Assembly: GCF_900114375.1 (NCBI RefSeq)
Contig: NZ_FOSV01000012.1
Coordinates: 62,001-126,000 of the forward strand
Length of the DNA: 64,000 nt
Reading direction: 5' to 3'
DNA from: Methylorubrum salsuginis
GTDB lineage: Bacteria; Pseudomonadota; Alphaproteobacteria; Rhizobiales; Beijerinckiaceae
Positions 19,314 to 30,571 of the stretch are shown in pieces. Position 1 is the first letter of the stretch. Each line of letters starts with the position of its first letter. Made by a program: the position numbers and the translations under genes. Under the pieces are notes generated by a model, which saw only the letters and a list, made by a program, of their open reading frames with translations, was not told the DNA's origin and did no database searches.

Positions 19314-19919
19314 TCAGAAGGCGGTGCGGCTGCGGATCGCCGCCGTGAGCGTGCCCTCGTCGAGATAATCGAGTTCGCCGCCCACCGGCACGCCGTGGGC
19401 GAGCCGCGTGATCGTGAGCCCGAGGGGTTTGAGCGATTCGGTGACGTAATGCGCCGTGGTCTGGCCATCGACGGTGGCGTTGAGCGCCAGGATGATCTCC
19501 TTCACCTCCGGTTCGGCCGCCCGCTCGACGAGGCGTGCGATGTTCAGGTGCTCCGGGCGCACGCCGTCCAGTGCCGAGAGCACGCCCCCGAGGACATGGT
19601 AGCGGGCCTTGACCGCGCCGGAGCGCTCCAGCGCCCAGAGGTCGGACACGTCCTCGACCACGACCAGCAGGGTCGGGTCGCGGCTGTGATCGGCGCAGAT
19701 CGTGCAGGGATCGCGGGTATCGACGTTGCCGCAAGACTGGCAGACGACGATCCGCTCGGCGGCGACCCGCATGGCGTCGGCCAGCGGCGCCAGAAGCGTC
19801 TCGCGCTTCTTGATCAGCTGCAACGCGGCTCGCCGGGCCGAGCGGGGGCCGAGGCCCGGCATGCGCCCGAGAAGCTGGATCAGGCGCTCGATCTCCGGGC
19901 CGGCGACGGCTTGGGGCAT
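19314..19919 (-). CDS. recR: Recombination mediator protein RecR
   Basis: 201-residue RecR, which with RecO/RecF loads RecA at gaps. It shows the helix-hairpin-helix [18 protein letters not shown], the C4 zinc finger [16 protein letters not shown] (near residues 60-75) and a Toprim domain ([13 protein letters not shown]). In many bacteria recR directly follows dnaX-ybaB; here pckA on the opposite strand and a minus-strand terminator intervene, so recR needs its own promoter. Confidence 0.96.
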   Translation of the reverse strand: MPQAVAGPEIERLIQLLGRMPGLGPRSARRAALQLIKKRETLLAPLADAMRVAAERIVVCQSCGNVDTRDPCTICADHSRDPTLLVVVEDVSDLWALERSGAVKARYHVLGGVLSALDGVRPEHLNIARLVERAAEPEVKEIILALNATVDGQTTAHYVTESLKPLGLTITRLAHGVPVGGELDYLDEGTLTAAIRSRTAF

Positions 19920-20231
19920 GCGGTGCTTCGAAGGTGTCCGAGGAAAAGCGGCGGGCGCCGACCCTCACATAATCCTTCTCGGCCGGTTTTGCCCGTTCGG
20001 CGAAGCCACAGGACGGATCTGCCGTGCCGAGGCCTGGACACAAGAAAAATTTGGTTCTGACCTAAAGTTTAGTTGACGGCCAAGCCGGTGATCGGCCCAT
20101 TTGCAGGGGCGGGCCGGCGAACCGGCGTGCGGCGGCCCTGAACGACCGCACGGACGGCCCCGCGAGACGAGACTTCCGGCACCGGCAACGGCGCCGTCGA
20201 CCGCGATCAGGGCCGCTCCAGGAGACAGACC
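19920..20231. other. Divergent control region between recR and pckA
   Basis: 312 bp with no convincing gene. It contains a short AT-richer stretch with the palindrome CTAAA-G-TTTAG (20062-20072) next to TTGAC (20073-20077), a possible pckA control site. The pckA ribosome-binding site AGGAGAC ends the region. Confidence 0.4.
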
Positions 20232-21851
<1,620 letters not shown>

Positions 21852-21855
21852 GACT

Positions 21856-21897
21856 AAAAAAACGAAGCCCTGCCGCTCCTCTCGGCGGGCAGGGCTT
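21856..21897 (-). terminator. Terminator at the end of the dnaX-ybaB transcript
   Basis: Stem AAGCCCTGCC (21865-21874) with GGCAGGGCTT (21888-21897). On the minus strand it is followed by a T7 run (21856-21862). It would stop minus-strand transcripts from ybaB before recR; on the plus strand it lies just after the pckA stop. Confidence 0.75.
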
Positions 21898-22098
21898 GGC
21901 TCGCGACGGACGGGCATCCGCAAGAGTCCGCAAGGACGGTCCCGCCGGCCAGGATTCAGGCCGACGGGACCTGCCGGACCGCAATGGGGGGCAAGGTCGG
22001 CCCGGCGGAGCGGACCATGCCGCCAAGCGCGCGCCCACGCCTTAACATGGTTTGGATTCCGGTCGCCGAGGCTGGGGAAAGCTGCCCTCGGCCTGCCC

Positions 22099-22422
22099 TT
22101 AAAACGGCAGCTTCATGCCGGGCGGCAGCGGCAGGCCCTTGGTCAGTTCGGCCATGCGCTCCTGCGCGGTCGCCTCGGCTTTGGCGCGGGCGTCGTTGCA
22201 GGCGGCGACGATCAGGTCTTCGAGGATCTCGCGCTCGTCGGCGATCATCAGGCTCGGGTCGATCGTGACGCCGAGCACCTGTCCCTTGGCGGTCATCCGC
22301 ACGCTCACGGCGTCGCCCCCCAAGGCGCCGCGGACCTCGACCGAATCGAGCTCGGTTTGGAGCGAAGCCATCTTCTCCTGCATGGCCTGGGCCTGCTTCA
22401 TGATGCCCATGAGGTCGCGCAT
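22099..22422 (-). CDS. YbaB/EbfC-family nucleoid-associated protein
   Basis: 107-residue DNA-binding dimer of the YbaB/EbfC family (MRDLMGIMKQAQAMQEKMAS start, coiled-coil N-terminus, KGLPLPPGM end). It is immediately downstream of dnaX on the same strand, the standard arrangement. Its partner recR is missing from the operon. Confidence 0.94.
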   Translation of the reverse strand: MRDLMGIMKQAQAMQEKMASLQTELDSVEVRGALGGDAVSVRMTAKGQVLGVTIDPSLMIADEREILEDLIVAACNDARAKAEATAQERMAELTKGLPLPPGMKLPF

Positions 22423-22498
22423 GACGGGTCCGCTCCGGTCGTATTTTTGGAAGAATGTCGCTCTCTGACTTAGGTGCCGCGGTGCGCTGCCGCCAGGG

Positions 22499-24364
22499 CT
22501 ACGCCTCGTCCTCGGGCTCCTCGGGCACCGCCTCGACCGGGCCGGTGGCGGCCGCTACGCCCGTCGCGGGGCCCACATCGGCCGCCGCCTTGTCGCGCAC
22601 GTCGACGATCTGCGCGCCGGGGAAGCGCGCCATCACCTCCCGCACCAGCGGATGGGCGGCGGCGTTGTCGTGACGGGTCTGCTCGGCGGCCCGGGAGGTC
22701 TGCTCCAGGGTCGGCCCGCCCTCGTCCTTCGAGAGCGCCACGATCCAGCGCCGGCCGGTCCACTCGTCGAGCGCCCGGGCGAGGTCGTTGGCGAGGCTCG
22801 GCCGGCCGCCGGCGGCGAGGCGGAACTCGATCCGACCCTCCTCGAAACGCACGAGATGGACGTCGCGCTCCAGCGCCACCTTCAGGGCGATGTCGCGCCG
22901 CGCTTCGGCCTGGGCCACCACGTCCTCGAACCGCCCGAGCCGCGGGCCGGGGGGCGCTGCGGCGGCCGTCGGGCGGGCGGCTTCCGGGGCAGGGTTGGCC
23001 GAGGCGAGCACCGGGCGCGGAAGCGCGGGGGCCGGCGATGCGGCAAGCGGCGCGCTCTCGCGGGCGAGCGCCGCGGAGCCCCGCGCGCCCGAGCCGCCGG
23101 AGAACGAGCCGCCGGAGCCCTGCGGGCCTGAGCCGACGGAAGAAGAAGACTCGTCGCTGCGCAGACGGCGCAGCGCCTCGTCCGGTGTCGGCAGGTCGGC
23201 GGCGTAGGCGAGGCGCACGATGACCATCTCGGCCGCCGGCAGCGGCCGGGGCGCGGCCTGCACCTCGGGGAGCGCTTTCAGCAGAATCTGCCACGCCCGC
23301 GACAGGGCCCGCACCGGCAGACGCGCGGCGAACTCTCCACCGCGCACCCGCTCGGCCTCGCTCAGGGTCGGGTCGGCGGCGGCGTCCGGCACGATCTTCA
23401 GGCGGGTGACGAGATGCGTGAAGCCGGCGAGATCCGAGAGCACCACCGCCGGGTCGGCGCCGGCATCGTATTGCGCCCGCAACTCGGCGAAGGCGGCGGG
23501 CACGTCGCCGCGCATCACCGCCTCGAACAGATCGACGATGCGGGCGCGGTCGGCGAGCCCCAGCATGTCGCGCACGCTTTGCGCGCTCACCGTGCCGGCA
23601 CCGTGGGCGATGGCCTGATCGAGCAACGAGAGCGCGTCGCGCACCGAGCCTTCCGCCGCCCGGGTGACGGCGGCGAGCGCCTCGGCCTCGGCGTTCACGC
23701 CTTCCGCCGCGCAGATCTTCTTCAGATGGGCCGAGAGCGTCTCGGCCTCGACCCGACGCAGGTCGAACCGCTGGCAGCGCGACAGGATCGTGACCGGCAC
23801 TTTCCGGATCTCGGTCGTCGCGAACACGAATTTGGCATGGGGCGGCGGCTCCTCCAGCGTCTTCAGGAAGGCGTTGAACGCCTTCTCCGAGAGCATGTGG
23901 ACCTCGTCGACGATGTAGACCTTGTAGCGGGCCTCCGTGGGCGAATAGCGGATGCCGTCGATGATGCCGCGCACGTCGTCGATGCCGGTATGCGAGGCGG
24001 CGTCCATCTCCAGCACGTCCATGTGCCGGGATTCCATGATCGCCCGGCAATGGCGCCCGAGTTCGGGCATCGACACGGTCGGCCCCGTATCGGGATGGCC
24101 GTCGCGGACGTAGTTGAGGCCGCGGGCCAGGATGCGGGCGGTCGTGGTCTTGCCGACGCCGCGCACGCCGGTGAGCATCCAGGCCTGGGGGATACGGTTG
24201 GCCGCGAACGCATTGGCCAGCGTGCGCACCATGGCGCCCTGGCCGATCAGGTCGTCGAAGGTCTGGGGGCGGTATTTGCGCGCCAGCACCCGGTAGGGCG
24301 CGGCAGAAGCGGGCATGCCGGGCAGGCCCGGCGCGTCGGGGAGCGTGCCGTGCGTCTCGTCCAT
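22499..24364 (-). CDS. dnaX: DNA polymerase III subunit gamma/tau
   Basis: ~621-residue clamp-loader ATPase. Residues ~25-380 are the AAA+ and domain III part: VLARKYRPQTFDDLIGQ, Walker A GVRGVGKTTTAR, Walker B VYIVDEVHMLS, sensor region FATTEIRKVPVTILSRC. A low-complexity Ala/Pro linker leads to a tau-like C-terminal domain. ATG 24364 is chosen; a TTG at 24400 would add 12 residues. The Cys4 zinc module of enterobacterial DnaX is degenerate (only the CRAI Cys remains). No A-rich slippery heptamer is seen, so a gamma form by -1 frameshift is unlikely. The SRP RNA gene lies just upstream. Confidence 0.95.
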   Translation of the reverse strand: MDETHGTLPDAPGLPGMPASAAPYRVLARKYRPQTFDDLIGQGAMVRTLANAFAANRIPQAWMLTGVRGVGKTTTARILARGLNYVRDGHPDTGPTVSMPELGRHCRAIMESRHMDVLEMDAASHTGIDDVRGIIDGIRYSPTEARYKVYIVDEVHMLSEKAFNAFLKTLEEPPPHAKFVFATTEIRKVPVTILSRCQRFDLRRVEAETLSAHLKKICAAEGVNAEAEALAAVTRAAEGSVRDALSLLDQAIAHGAGTVSAQSVRDMLGLADRARIVDLFEAVMRGDVPAAFAELRAQYDAGADPAVVLSDLAGFTHLVTRLKIVPDAAADPTLSEAERVRGGEFAARLPVRALSRAWQILLKALPEVQAAPRPLPAAEMVIVRLAYAADLPTPDEALRRLRSDESSSSVGSGPQGSGGSFSGGSGARGSAALARESAPLAASPAPALPRPVLASANPAPEAARPTAAAAPPGPRLGRFEDVVAQAEARRDIALKVALERDVHLVRFEEGRIEFRLAAGGRPSLANDLARALDEWTGRRWIVALSKDEGGPTLEQTSRAAEQTRHDNAAAHPLVREVMARFPGAQIVDVRDKAAADVGPATGVAAATGPVEAVPEEPEDEA

Positions 24365-24427
24365 GCCGCCAATCGGATTTTTGGGAAGGCCGGCCGCCAA
24401 GCCCCCGCGGGACGCGGAGGCGGCGAA

Positions 24428-24528
24428 GGTGGGAGGCTGGACAAAGACCCGCTCGGTCTCGTTAGGGCTGCTTCCTTCCGGACCTGACCCGGTTGGCGAG
24501 TGAAACGTCCCTCGCCAACCTCCCGACG
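24428..24528 (-). ncRNA. ffs: Signal recognition particle RNA, small bacterial (4.5S) type
   Basis: On the minus strand the universally conserved SRP RNA apical domain is present (GTCAGGTCCGGAAGGAAGCA, around 24465-24486). The ends GGGAGGTTGG and CCAGCCTCCC pair to close the long hairpin, giving an RNA of about 100 nt. Ends are estimated from base-pairing. It forms the Ffh particle for cotranslational membrane targeting. It lies ~65 bp upstream of dnaX, a common alphaproteobacterial location. Confidence 0.93.
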
Positions 24529-24719
24529 CCGTATATGACGGCCCGCGCGGCTCGATGCAAGCGGACTCGCGAATCCCCTCGCACGGCGGCCTCCGGCGTT
24601 CCGAAAAGCCGATGCGATCCGCTGAACCGGCACCACCTCCCGTATACGATATTCAACACGGCGTGCCGGTTGCGTGTGCGGCCGTCCCTGGTCATGGTCC
24701 CGGCACCAGGGAGGCGCTT

Positions 24720-25175
24720 TTGCGGATCACGACAATCCAGGCTTGCCTCGCGGCCATGCCGCTGCTGGCGACGCTGCCGGCCCAGGCGATGGCCCCGGAG
24801 TGGCAGGGACGCTACCGCTACGAGCACGATGCCGGCCTCACCGAAGGCGGCTCCTCCGTCCACGTCACCTACGAACTCGCCCTCGGTCCGGCAGGGGCCC
24901 GCGGCGGTTGCCTGTTCACGGCCCGCGGCTTCCAGACCGACGAGCGGATCGTCTGCCAGACGAGGGCCGAGGGCCCGAACCTCACGGTGAACTTCCACCG
25001 CTACGAGGACGGCCGCACGGTCAACAAATACGGGGTGGCGGTCTACAAGCCGGGCGAGCCGCTGTTCACGCTCTCGCGGGCCGATGGCGCCGGATTGCTG
25101 ACCCGCTGGCAAGCGCTGGAGCCGGACGGCGAGAGCGTTTCGCAGAACGGCGCGTTCTTTTCGAAAGTTCGCTAG
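24720..25175 (+). CDS. Secreted protein of unknown function
   Basis: Predicted 151-residue exported protein. The start is taken as TTG 24720 because AGGGAGG lies 5 nt upstream and the product then begins with a clean signal peptide (RITTIQACLAAMPLLATLPAQAMA). Earlier ATGs in frame would prepend a non-signal segment. The mature part has two Cys (GGCLF, RIVCQT) that could form a disulfide, and a beta-rich pattern (WQGRYRYEHDAG, TVNFHRYEDGRTV). Function not recognised. Confidence 0.6.
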   Translation: MRITTIQACLAAMPLLATLPAQAMAPEWQGRYRYEHDAGLTEGGSSVHVTYELALGPAGARGGCLFTARGFQTDERIVCQTRAEGPNLTVNFHRYEDGRTVNKYGVAVYKPGEPLFTLSRADGAGLLTRWQALEPDGESVSQNGAFFSKVR

Positions 25176-25396
25176 GCTGCGGGGCCAAATCGGCTTTTTC
25201 CGAAAGCCGGGTCCCACCTTTCGGGCGGATGCTTCCCGTTCGTTGTTCCGGATGCGACCGCGACCGCCATCCTCGAAGTCCGCCTCGCTTGAGCGGCGCG
25301 GCGATCCACGATCGGTCTGAACGCTTCAATCGTTTGCCGTGCGGATCTCAGGGAGGGAACCTACGGCCCATCGGTGACGAGGCGAAAGGATCGGCC

Positions 25397-25912
25397 TCAA
25401 GGCTGGCCGGCGAGGTGGGGCGCGGGGTGGCGCGCGGGCGGCTTGGCCGGCCCGCGCGGCGTCGTCTCGGGGACGAGCGGTGCCTCGAAGGCGGCGGCGT
25501 CGAGTTGCAGCACAGGGATCTGGCCGACATCCAGAGCCGGGGCTGCGGGCTGCGGAGCGGGTGAAGGCGGCGTCGCCGCCTCGGCCGTCACCCGCGGCTC
25601 CGCGGTCGGGGTTTCCGTCGGAGAGGGGACGGCGACCGGAACCGGAACTTGGGCCGCGCCCACCACACGCGGCATCGGCAGCGCCTCGACTCTCGACGAT
25701 GGAGCGGGTTCGGCGGGAGCGGGGGCCGGGGCCGGGCGAGAGGCCAGGGTGAAGGCGAGCGCCAGGGACAGGCCGGCGACACCGAGGCCGAGCGGCCAGA
25801 GCGGCAGGGTGCGACGGTGCGGCAGGATCTTGAGAGGGCCGCGCACCGCAGAGGTCTGGCGCCGCGTCAGCGACCACCGATCCGGCTCGACGACGAACTC
25901 ACTTCCCGACAC
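25397..25912 (-). CDS. Pro/Ala-rich single-pass membrane protein, unknown
   Basis: Predicted 171-residue protein starting at GTG 25912, preceded by GGGAGGGGG. A short cytoplasmic basic segment leads to one transmembrane helix (LPLWPLGLGVAGLSLALAFT, ~35-55), then a long Pro/Ala/Thr-rich periplasmic tail. Composition is low-complexity, so both its reality and its function are uncertain. A spacer or envelope-anchoring role is possible. Confidence 0.4.
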   Translation of the reverse strand: MSGSEFVVEPDRWSLTRRQTSAVRGPLKILPHRRTLPLWPLGLGVAGLSLALAFTLASRPAPAPAPAEPAPSSRVEALPMPRVVGAAQVPVPVAVPSPTETPTAEPRVTAEAATPPSPAPQPAAPALDVGQIPVLQLDAAAFEAPLVPETTPRGPAKPPARHPAPHLAGQP

Positions 25913-26066
25913 GACACCCCCTCCCGCTCCGTCGGCCACGACCTTAACACACCGGAAAAGGCTGCGGCGAAATTGCGGCGAGGGCAACCTTTTGCCGTCG
26001 CGATCGCAGTCTTTGCGCGGGAAAGCGGATGATCTGCCGTCTTCCGTCTCGACCGCGTCGGCGCCA

Positions 26067-26798
26067 TCAGGCGTCCGCCGCCTCGCGGTCGATGAACCAG
26101 GTCAGGCTGCCGGCGCTGGTCGCGCGTGCCGCCGGGAGTTCTTCGCCGGAAGCGAGTCGTGTCAGCGGATCGCGCTTGCCCGCGCCGTTGACGAGGAACA
26201 GCACCGAGCGGGCAGAAGCCAAGGTCGGGAAGGTGAGGGTGATGCGGGGCACGAAGGGTTCCATCCCGGCTTCCGCCACCGGGGCCACCCAGGCTTCGCG
26301 CTCCTGCAAGGCGGACTTGCCCGGAAACAGCGAGGCGGTGTGGCCGTCGCTGCCGAGGCCGAGCAGGACGAGGTCGAACAGGGGGCGGGCCGGATCGAGC
26401 CGGTCGGCGCCGTAAAAGTCCTTCAGCGTCGCCTCGTAGGCGTGGGCACCGGCCTGCGCGCCCTCGTCGGAGGGCATGAAATGCAAGTGGGTCGGCGGCA
26501 CGGGTGAGGCGTGGCCGAACGCTTCGCGGACCATGCGGACGTTGCTGAGGGGATCGTTCCACGGCACGACCCGGTCGTCGCCGAAGAACCAGTGCACCCG
26601 CTCCCACGGCACCCTTTCGACGAAGCCGGGGGAGGCGAGCAGCGCGTAGAGGCGCTTGGGCGTCGAGCCGCCGGAAAGACACACGGCGGCGCGCTCGCCC
26701 GCGCTGGTCGTCACCATGTCGATGAGATGCTCGGCCGCCGCGCGGGCGGTGGCCTCGGCATCGGGCATCAACTGCGTGTTGGCCGGAAGGGCGATCAC
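26067..26798 (-). CDS. pgl: 6-phosphogluconolactonase
   Basis: 243-residue lactonase of the DevB/SOL type that hydrolyses 6-phosphogluconolactone in the oxidative pentose phosphate pathway. Motifs: [52 protein letters not shown]. The start is GTG 26798, whose bases overlap the gnd stop (GTGA), indicating translational coupling. No zwf is present in the window. Confidence 0.94.
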   Translation of the reverse strand: MIALPANTQLMPDAEATARAAAEHLIDMVTTSAGERAAVCLSGGSTPKRLYALLASPGFVERVPWERVHWFFGDDRVVPWNDPLSNVRMVREAFGHASPVPPTHLHFMPSDEGAQAGAHAYEATLKDFYGADRLDPARPLFDLVLLGLGSDGHTASLFPGKSALQEREAWVAPVAEAGMEPFVPRITLTFPTLASARSVLFLVNGAGKRDPLTRLASGEELPAARATSAGSLTWFIDREAADA

Positions 26799-27787
26799 GG
26801 CGTCGGGCCCCGGCGCGGCGGCTCCTTGTGCCCGCCGAACCCCTGCCGCATCGCCGAGAGCAGCTTGTCGGCGTAGCTCGCCTCCTCGCGGGAGCGGAAG
26901 CGGCGGTAGAGTGCGCTCGACAGGACGGTGGCCGGCACCGCCTCCTCGACGGCGGCGTTGATGGTCCAGCGGCCCTCGCCGGAATCCTCGACGTAGCCCG
27001 AATACTCCTCGAGCATCTCGCTGCCCGCGAGCGCCGTCGCGGTCAGATCGAGCAGCCAGGACGAGACCACGCTGCCGCGCCGCCACACCTCGGCGATGTC
27101 GCCGAGATTGAGATCGAAGCGGCGCTCCTCCGGTACCTGCTCGGAATTGGCGTGCTTGAGGATGTCGAAGCCCTCGGCATAGGCCTGCATCAGGCCGTAC
27201 TCGATGCCGTTGTGGATCATCTTGACGAAGTGACCGGCCCCGCTCGGTCCCGCATGGATGTAGCCGAGTTCGGCGCGCGGATCGCGCCCGTCGCGGCCGA
27301 CGGTGCGGGGGATGTCGCCCAGCCCTGGCGCCAGGGTGCGGAAGATCGGGTCGAGCCGGTCGACGGCCTCCTTGTGGCCGCCGATCATCATGCAATAGCC
27401 GCGCTCCAGCCCCCAGACGCCGCCGGAGGTGCCGACATCGACGTAGTGGATGCCCTTGGCGTCGAGGTCGCGGGCCCGGCGCACGTCGTCCTGATAGAAG
27501 GAGTTGCCACCGTCGATGATGCAGTCGTCGGCCTGCATCAGTCCGCCGAGCTTGCCCACCGTCTCTTCGGTGATGGGCCCTGCCGGGAGCATCACCCAGG
27601 CGGTGCGGGGGGCGTCGAGTTTTCGGACCAGATCGTCCAGGCTGTCGGCGGGCGTCGCGCCCTCGTCGGCCAGCGCTTTCACGGCCGCCGGATCGCGGTC
27701 GAACACCACGGCTTCGTGGCCGTCCCGCAGAAGGCGGCGGACGATGTTGCCGCCCATCCGGCCGAGGCCGATCATCCCGATTCGCAT
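26795..27787 (-). CDS. gnd: 6-phosphogluconate dehydrogenase, short (GntZ-like) type
   Basis: 330-residue decarboxylating dehydrogenase giving ribulose 5-phosphate. The Rossmann start [44 protein letters not shown] and substrate signature [17 protein letters not shown] are all present. The ~330-residue length is that of the shorter, often NAD-preferring class; the cofactor is inferred from that. ATG 27787 has GGGAG upstream. It is coupled to pgl by a 4-bp overlap. Confidence 0.93.
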   Translation of the reverse strand: MRIGMIGLGRMGGNIVRRLLRDGHEAVVFDRDPAAVKALADEGATPADSLDDLVRKLDAPRTAWVMLPAGPITEETVGKLGGLMQADDCIIDGGNSFYQDDVRRARDLDAKGIHYVDVGTSGGVWGLERGYCMMIGGHKEAVDRLDPIFRTLAPGLGDIPRTVGRDGRDPRAELGYIHAGPSGAGHFVKMIHNGIEYGLMQAYAEGFDILKHANSEQVPEERRFDLNLGDIAEVWRRGSVVSSWLLDLTATALAGSEMLEEYSGYVEDSGEGRWTINAAVEEAVPATVLSSALYRRFRSREEASYADKLLSAMRQGFGGHKEPPRRGPTP

Positions 27788-27988
27788 CGCACGCACTCCC
27801 GTCAGCAGGCCGCCCCCCGCGGCGGCGGTCCCGTTGCGGGGCGGCGCGCCGCCCCCGAGAGACGGTCGTTGCCGGTTCGAACGCATCGGCCAAGCCGGCG
27901 TTCCGGTGCCGTCCATGCATCGCCCGCACGGCTGCGCTGAAACGGTGTCCGGCGGTTCCGCCTTGTCCCGTGGGGGTGCCCCAAACGA

Positions 27989-28021
27989 ATCGGGCGGAGA
28001 CCCGTTGAGTCTCCGCCCGAT
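27989..28021. terminator. Bidirectional-looking hairpin after the cytochrome c gene
   Basis: A 13-bp perfect stem (27989-28001 with 28009-28021) and a 7-nt loop, located past the stop of the minus-strand cytochrome gene. The T run is poor on both strands. Confidence 0.6.
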
Positions 28022-28061
28022 CCGAACTTTTCCGGAGCCGATCGCTCCCCTCGACGAGAGC

Positions 28062-29660
28062 CTATTGCGGCTTCATCGGGCTGGCGCCGGTGGCCGGCGG
28101 CTGGCCGGGCGTCGCGCTCGCCTGCTTCTCCGGATGCTTGAGCTGGCTGTAGGTCAGGTTGGCGAAGGACCCGATCCGGGCTGCCCAGCTCAGCTTGGGC
28201 TCGCCGGGCTCGTCGCGGGCCGCCTGACAATAGGCGGTGGTGAGGCCGTTGACGATGTCGTCGTCGCTGGCCTTGGGTGCGCCCGACTTCACCTTCGGCA
28301 CGATGGTGACGAGCTTGGGGATGAAGTCGACGGAGGTCAGGCCTTTCAGGTCGGCGACGATGTTGTTGCTCTCGATCGCCTTCTTGACCCCCTCATCCGC
28401 GATCGCGTCGCAGGGCGCGGTGCCCGACAGCATGGTCTGCGTGGCGGCCTTGGCCTCGGAGACGGCGCTGCCCGAATTCATCACCGGCGCCTTGTTGCCC
28501 CAGGAATTGCGGATGTAGTCGGTCACGTCACGCACCTGCTGCTCGGTCATGTCCTGGCCGATCGCCGGCATCGGCGCGAGGCCGCTCTGCGCGGCGAGCC
28601 CGCCATAGATCACCCGCAGCACCGTCTGCGGCCCTTCCGACTGCACCGAGGTGTTGCCGGCGAGCGCCGGGATCGCGCCCGGTACGCCCGTGCCGTCGGG
28701 CCGGTGGCAGGACGAGCAATAGGTAAGGTAGACGTCCGCCCCCGGCGCACCGGGCTGGTTGAAGGCCTGGAGGTCCTTGGCCTTGTAGGTCTCCTTGGCC
28801 GGCACCGTGCGCAAGTAAGCGACGATCGCTTTGAGGTCGGCGTCGGTCATCTTCGAGGTCGATTCCTCGATGGCTTGGCGCATCGGACCCGCGGCGACGC
28901 CGGGGCGGTTGCCCGGGGCCGTGCCGGTCTTGAGGTAGGTGACGACCTCCTCGTCCTTCCACGCGCCGATGCCCTGGTGGCCGTCCGGCGTGATGTTGGG
29001 GGCATACCACCCGTCGATGACGCCGCCGCCGAGCTTGCCCGCGAGGCTCGAATTGCCGACGATCTTATTCTCGTTGTGGCACATGCCGCAGTGGCCGAGC
29101 CCCTCGACGAGGTAGGCGCCGCGATTGACCTCGGCGCTCGCGTTCGGATCGGGCTTGAAGCGGCCTTCCGAGAAGAAGGCGGTGCGCCACGTGATCAGCG
29201 CGGTGCGGATGTTGAACGGGAAGGGGATCTGGCTCTCCTTCCGCTTCTCGTTTACCGGATCGAGCGACTTGAGGAAGGCGAAGATCGCCTTGGTGTCCTC
29301 GTCGCTGACCTTGGTGTACCAAGCGAACGGGAAGGCCGGATACAGGTATTCGCCTTCGTCGCCGATGCCGTGGCGGAACGCCTTCTCGAAGGTCTCGTAG
29401 CTCCACTTGCCGATGCCGGTCTCGGGGTCCGGCGTGAGGTTCGGCGTGAAGATGAGGCCGATCGGGGTGTTGAGGCCGTAATTGCCGGCATAGGGTTTGC
29501 CGCCCGGCGCGGTGTGGCAGGCGACGCAATCGCCGCTCGTCGCGAGGTATTGGCCGCGCTTGATCAGATCCGCATCGGAGCCTTGGGCCAGCGCCGGCCC
29601 GGCCGTGAACAGGGCGGCCAGGGCGAGCCAAGCGGAGCCGCGTGCGGTACGTCGTGTCAT
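28062..29660 (-). CDS. Periplasmic triheme cytochrome c (alcohol/gluconate dehydrogenase subunit-like)
   Basis: 532-residue exported cytochrome with a signal peptide ([11 protein letters not shown]... ALAQG) and three covalent heme motifs, CVACH, CGMCH and CSSCH, each followed by a distal Met region (for example [11 protein letters not shown]). The architecture matches the triheme subunits that pass electrons from membrane-bound PQQ or flavin dehydrogenases to the quinone pool. ATG 29660 has GGGAG upstream. A C-terminal extension of ~130 residues contains two extra Cys (APCDAI, AYCQAA), unusual for the family. No dehydrogenase subunit is adjacent, so the partner is unknown. Confidence 0.9.
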   Translation of the reverse strand: MTRRTARGSAWLALAALFTAGPALAQGSDADLIKRGQYLATSGDCVACHTAPGGKPYAGNYGLNTPIGLIFTPNLTPDPETGIGKWSYETFEKAFRHGIGDEGEYLYPAFPFAWYTKVSDEDTKAIFAFLKSLDPVNEKRKESQIPFPFNIRTALITWRTAFFSEGRFKPDPNASAEVNRGAYLVEGLGHCGMCHNENKIVGNSSLAGKLGGGVIDGWYAPNITPDGHQGIGAWKDEEVVTYLKTGTAPGNRPGVAAGPMRQAIEESTSKMTDADLKAIVAYLRTVPAKETYKAKDLQAFNQPGAPGADVYLTYCSSCHRPDGTGVPGAIPALAGNTSVQSEGPQTVLRVIYGGLAAQSGLAPMPAIGQDMTEQQVRDVTDYIRNSWGNKAPVMNSGSAVSEAKAATQTMLSGTAPCDAIADEGVKKAIESNNIVADLKGLTSVDFIPKLVTIVPKVKSGAPKASDDDIVNGLTTAYCQAARDEPGEPKLSWAARIGSFANLTYSQLKHPEKQASATPGQPPATGASPMKPQ

Positions 29661-29796
29661 AAACCCGGTCTCCCGAAAGGTGACGACCCCGGACCCGTTT
29701 GGTCTTATTCTTGTTCGTGGAACGGGCTCGCAACGCGACAAAGCCCCGGTTGTTCCAGTCCTCGCACACACGCCCGCCCGTCCCGCGCGGGATGAT

Positions 29797-30072
29797 TCAA
29801 CGAAATCTGATCATCATTTCCGTAAGATGGGCAAAAAGCGCGGCAAGGAGCCACGCCGCCACGACGGGCCAGTCCGCGCCGGTGAGCGCCGCCCGCACCG
29901 CCAGCATCAGCGCCGCGCCCGAGGCGAGGTTCGAGAGCAGCGCGGCGGGCCTGGGGCCACGGCCGAACCGCAGCCGCACGCCCACGAGCAGCAGCGCTTC
30001 GAGCGCCACCAGGGACACGATGACATCGACGATGCGCCCGCTGGCGAACCATTCGGCCATCTCACGCCCCAT
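29797..30072 (-). CDS. Small membrane protein downstream of tspO
   Basis: 91 residues with about three hydrophobic segments (VDVIVSLVALEALLLVGVRL, NLASGAALMLAVRAALTG, VVAAWLLAALFAHL). ATG 30072 has GGGGGA upstream and overlaps the end of tspO by 11 bp, so it is probably cotranslated with it. Function not recognised; its position suggests a role linked to tetrapyrroles or the photosynthetic membrane. Confidence 0.7.
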   Translation of the reverse strand: MGREMAEWFASGRIVDVIVSLVALEALLLVGVRLRFGRGPRPAALLSNLASGAALMLAVRAALTGADWPVVAAWLLAALFAHLTEMMIRFR

Positions 30073-30571
30073 CCCAAGTCCCCCTGGCGGGCGGGTTGAG
30101 CCGCACGATGGTGAGGTTGAGGCAGGCCGCGACGCTGACCCAGGCGAGGTAGGGCAGGTTCAGCAATCCCGCGACGAGCGACGCTTGGCTGACGGTGAGC
30201 GCCAGCGCGACGATGGAGAGCCATAGCAGGCCGACTTCGGCGAGCGCCCAGTCCGGCCGGCGCAGGCGGAAGAAGATCCAGCTCCAGGCGATGTTGAGGA
30301 CGCTGTTGACCGCGAACGCCACCACCAGCCGGGCGCGGGCGGCCGGATCCGCGTCGGCGTTCCAGGCCATGACCGCGGACGTGGCCGTCAGCACGATGAT
30401 GACGGTCCAGATCGGGCCGAAGGCCCAGTCCGGCGGCTTCCAGGCGGGGAAGCGCAGCGCGAAGTACCAAGCGTCGGTGCGCGTCGCCATTCCGCCGGCG
30501 ACGGCAACGACGAGGGCCGCGAAGGCGGTGACGAGCGGCGGGCCCCAATCGCCCGCGAGCAGTTCCGTCAC
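30062..30571 (-). CDS. tspO: TspO/MBR-family tryptophan-rich sensory protein
   Basis: 169-residue five-helix membrane protein rich in Trp (AWYFALRFPAWKPPDWAFGPIWTVI is the signature). TspO binds tetrapyrroles, and in Rhodobacter it affects photosynthesis gene expression through export or degradation of porphyrin intermediates. The start is GTG 30571, overlapping the bchP stop as GTGA, so it is translationally coupled to bchP, the last bacteriochlorophyll enzyme. Confidence 0.9.
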   Translation of the reverse strand: MTELLAGDWGPPLVTAFAALVVAVAGGMATRTDAWYFALRFPAWKPPDWAFGPIWTVIIVLTATSAVMAWNADADPAARARLVVAFAVNSVLNIAWSWIFFRLRRPDWALAEVGLLWLSIVALALTVSQASLVAGLLNLPYLAWVSVAACLNLTIVRLNPPARGTWDGA

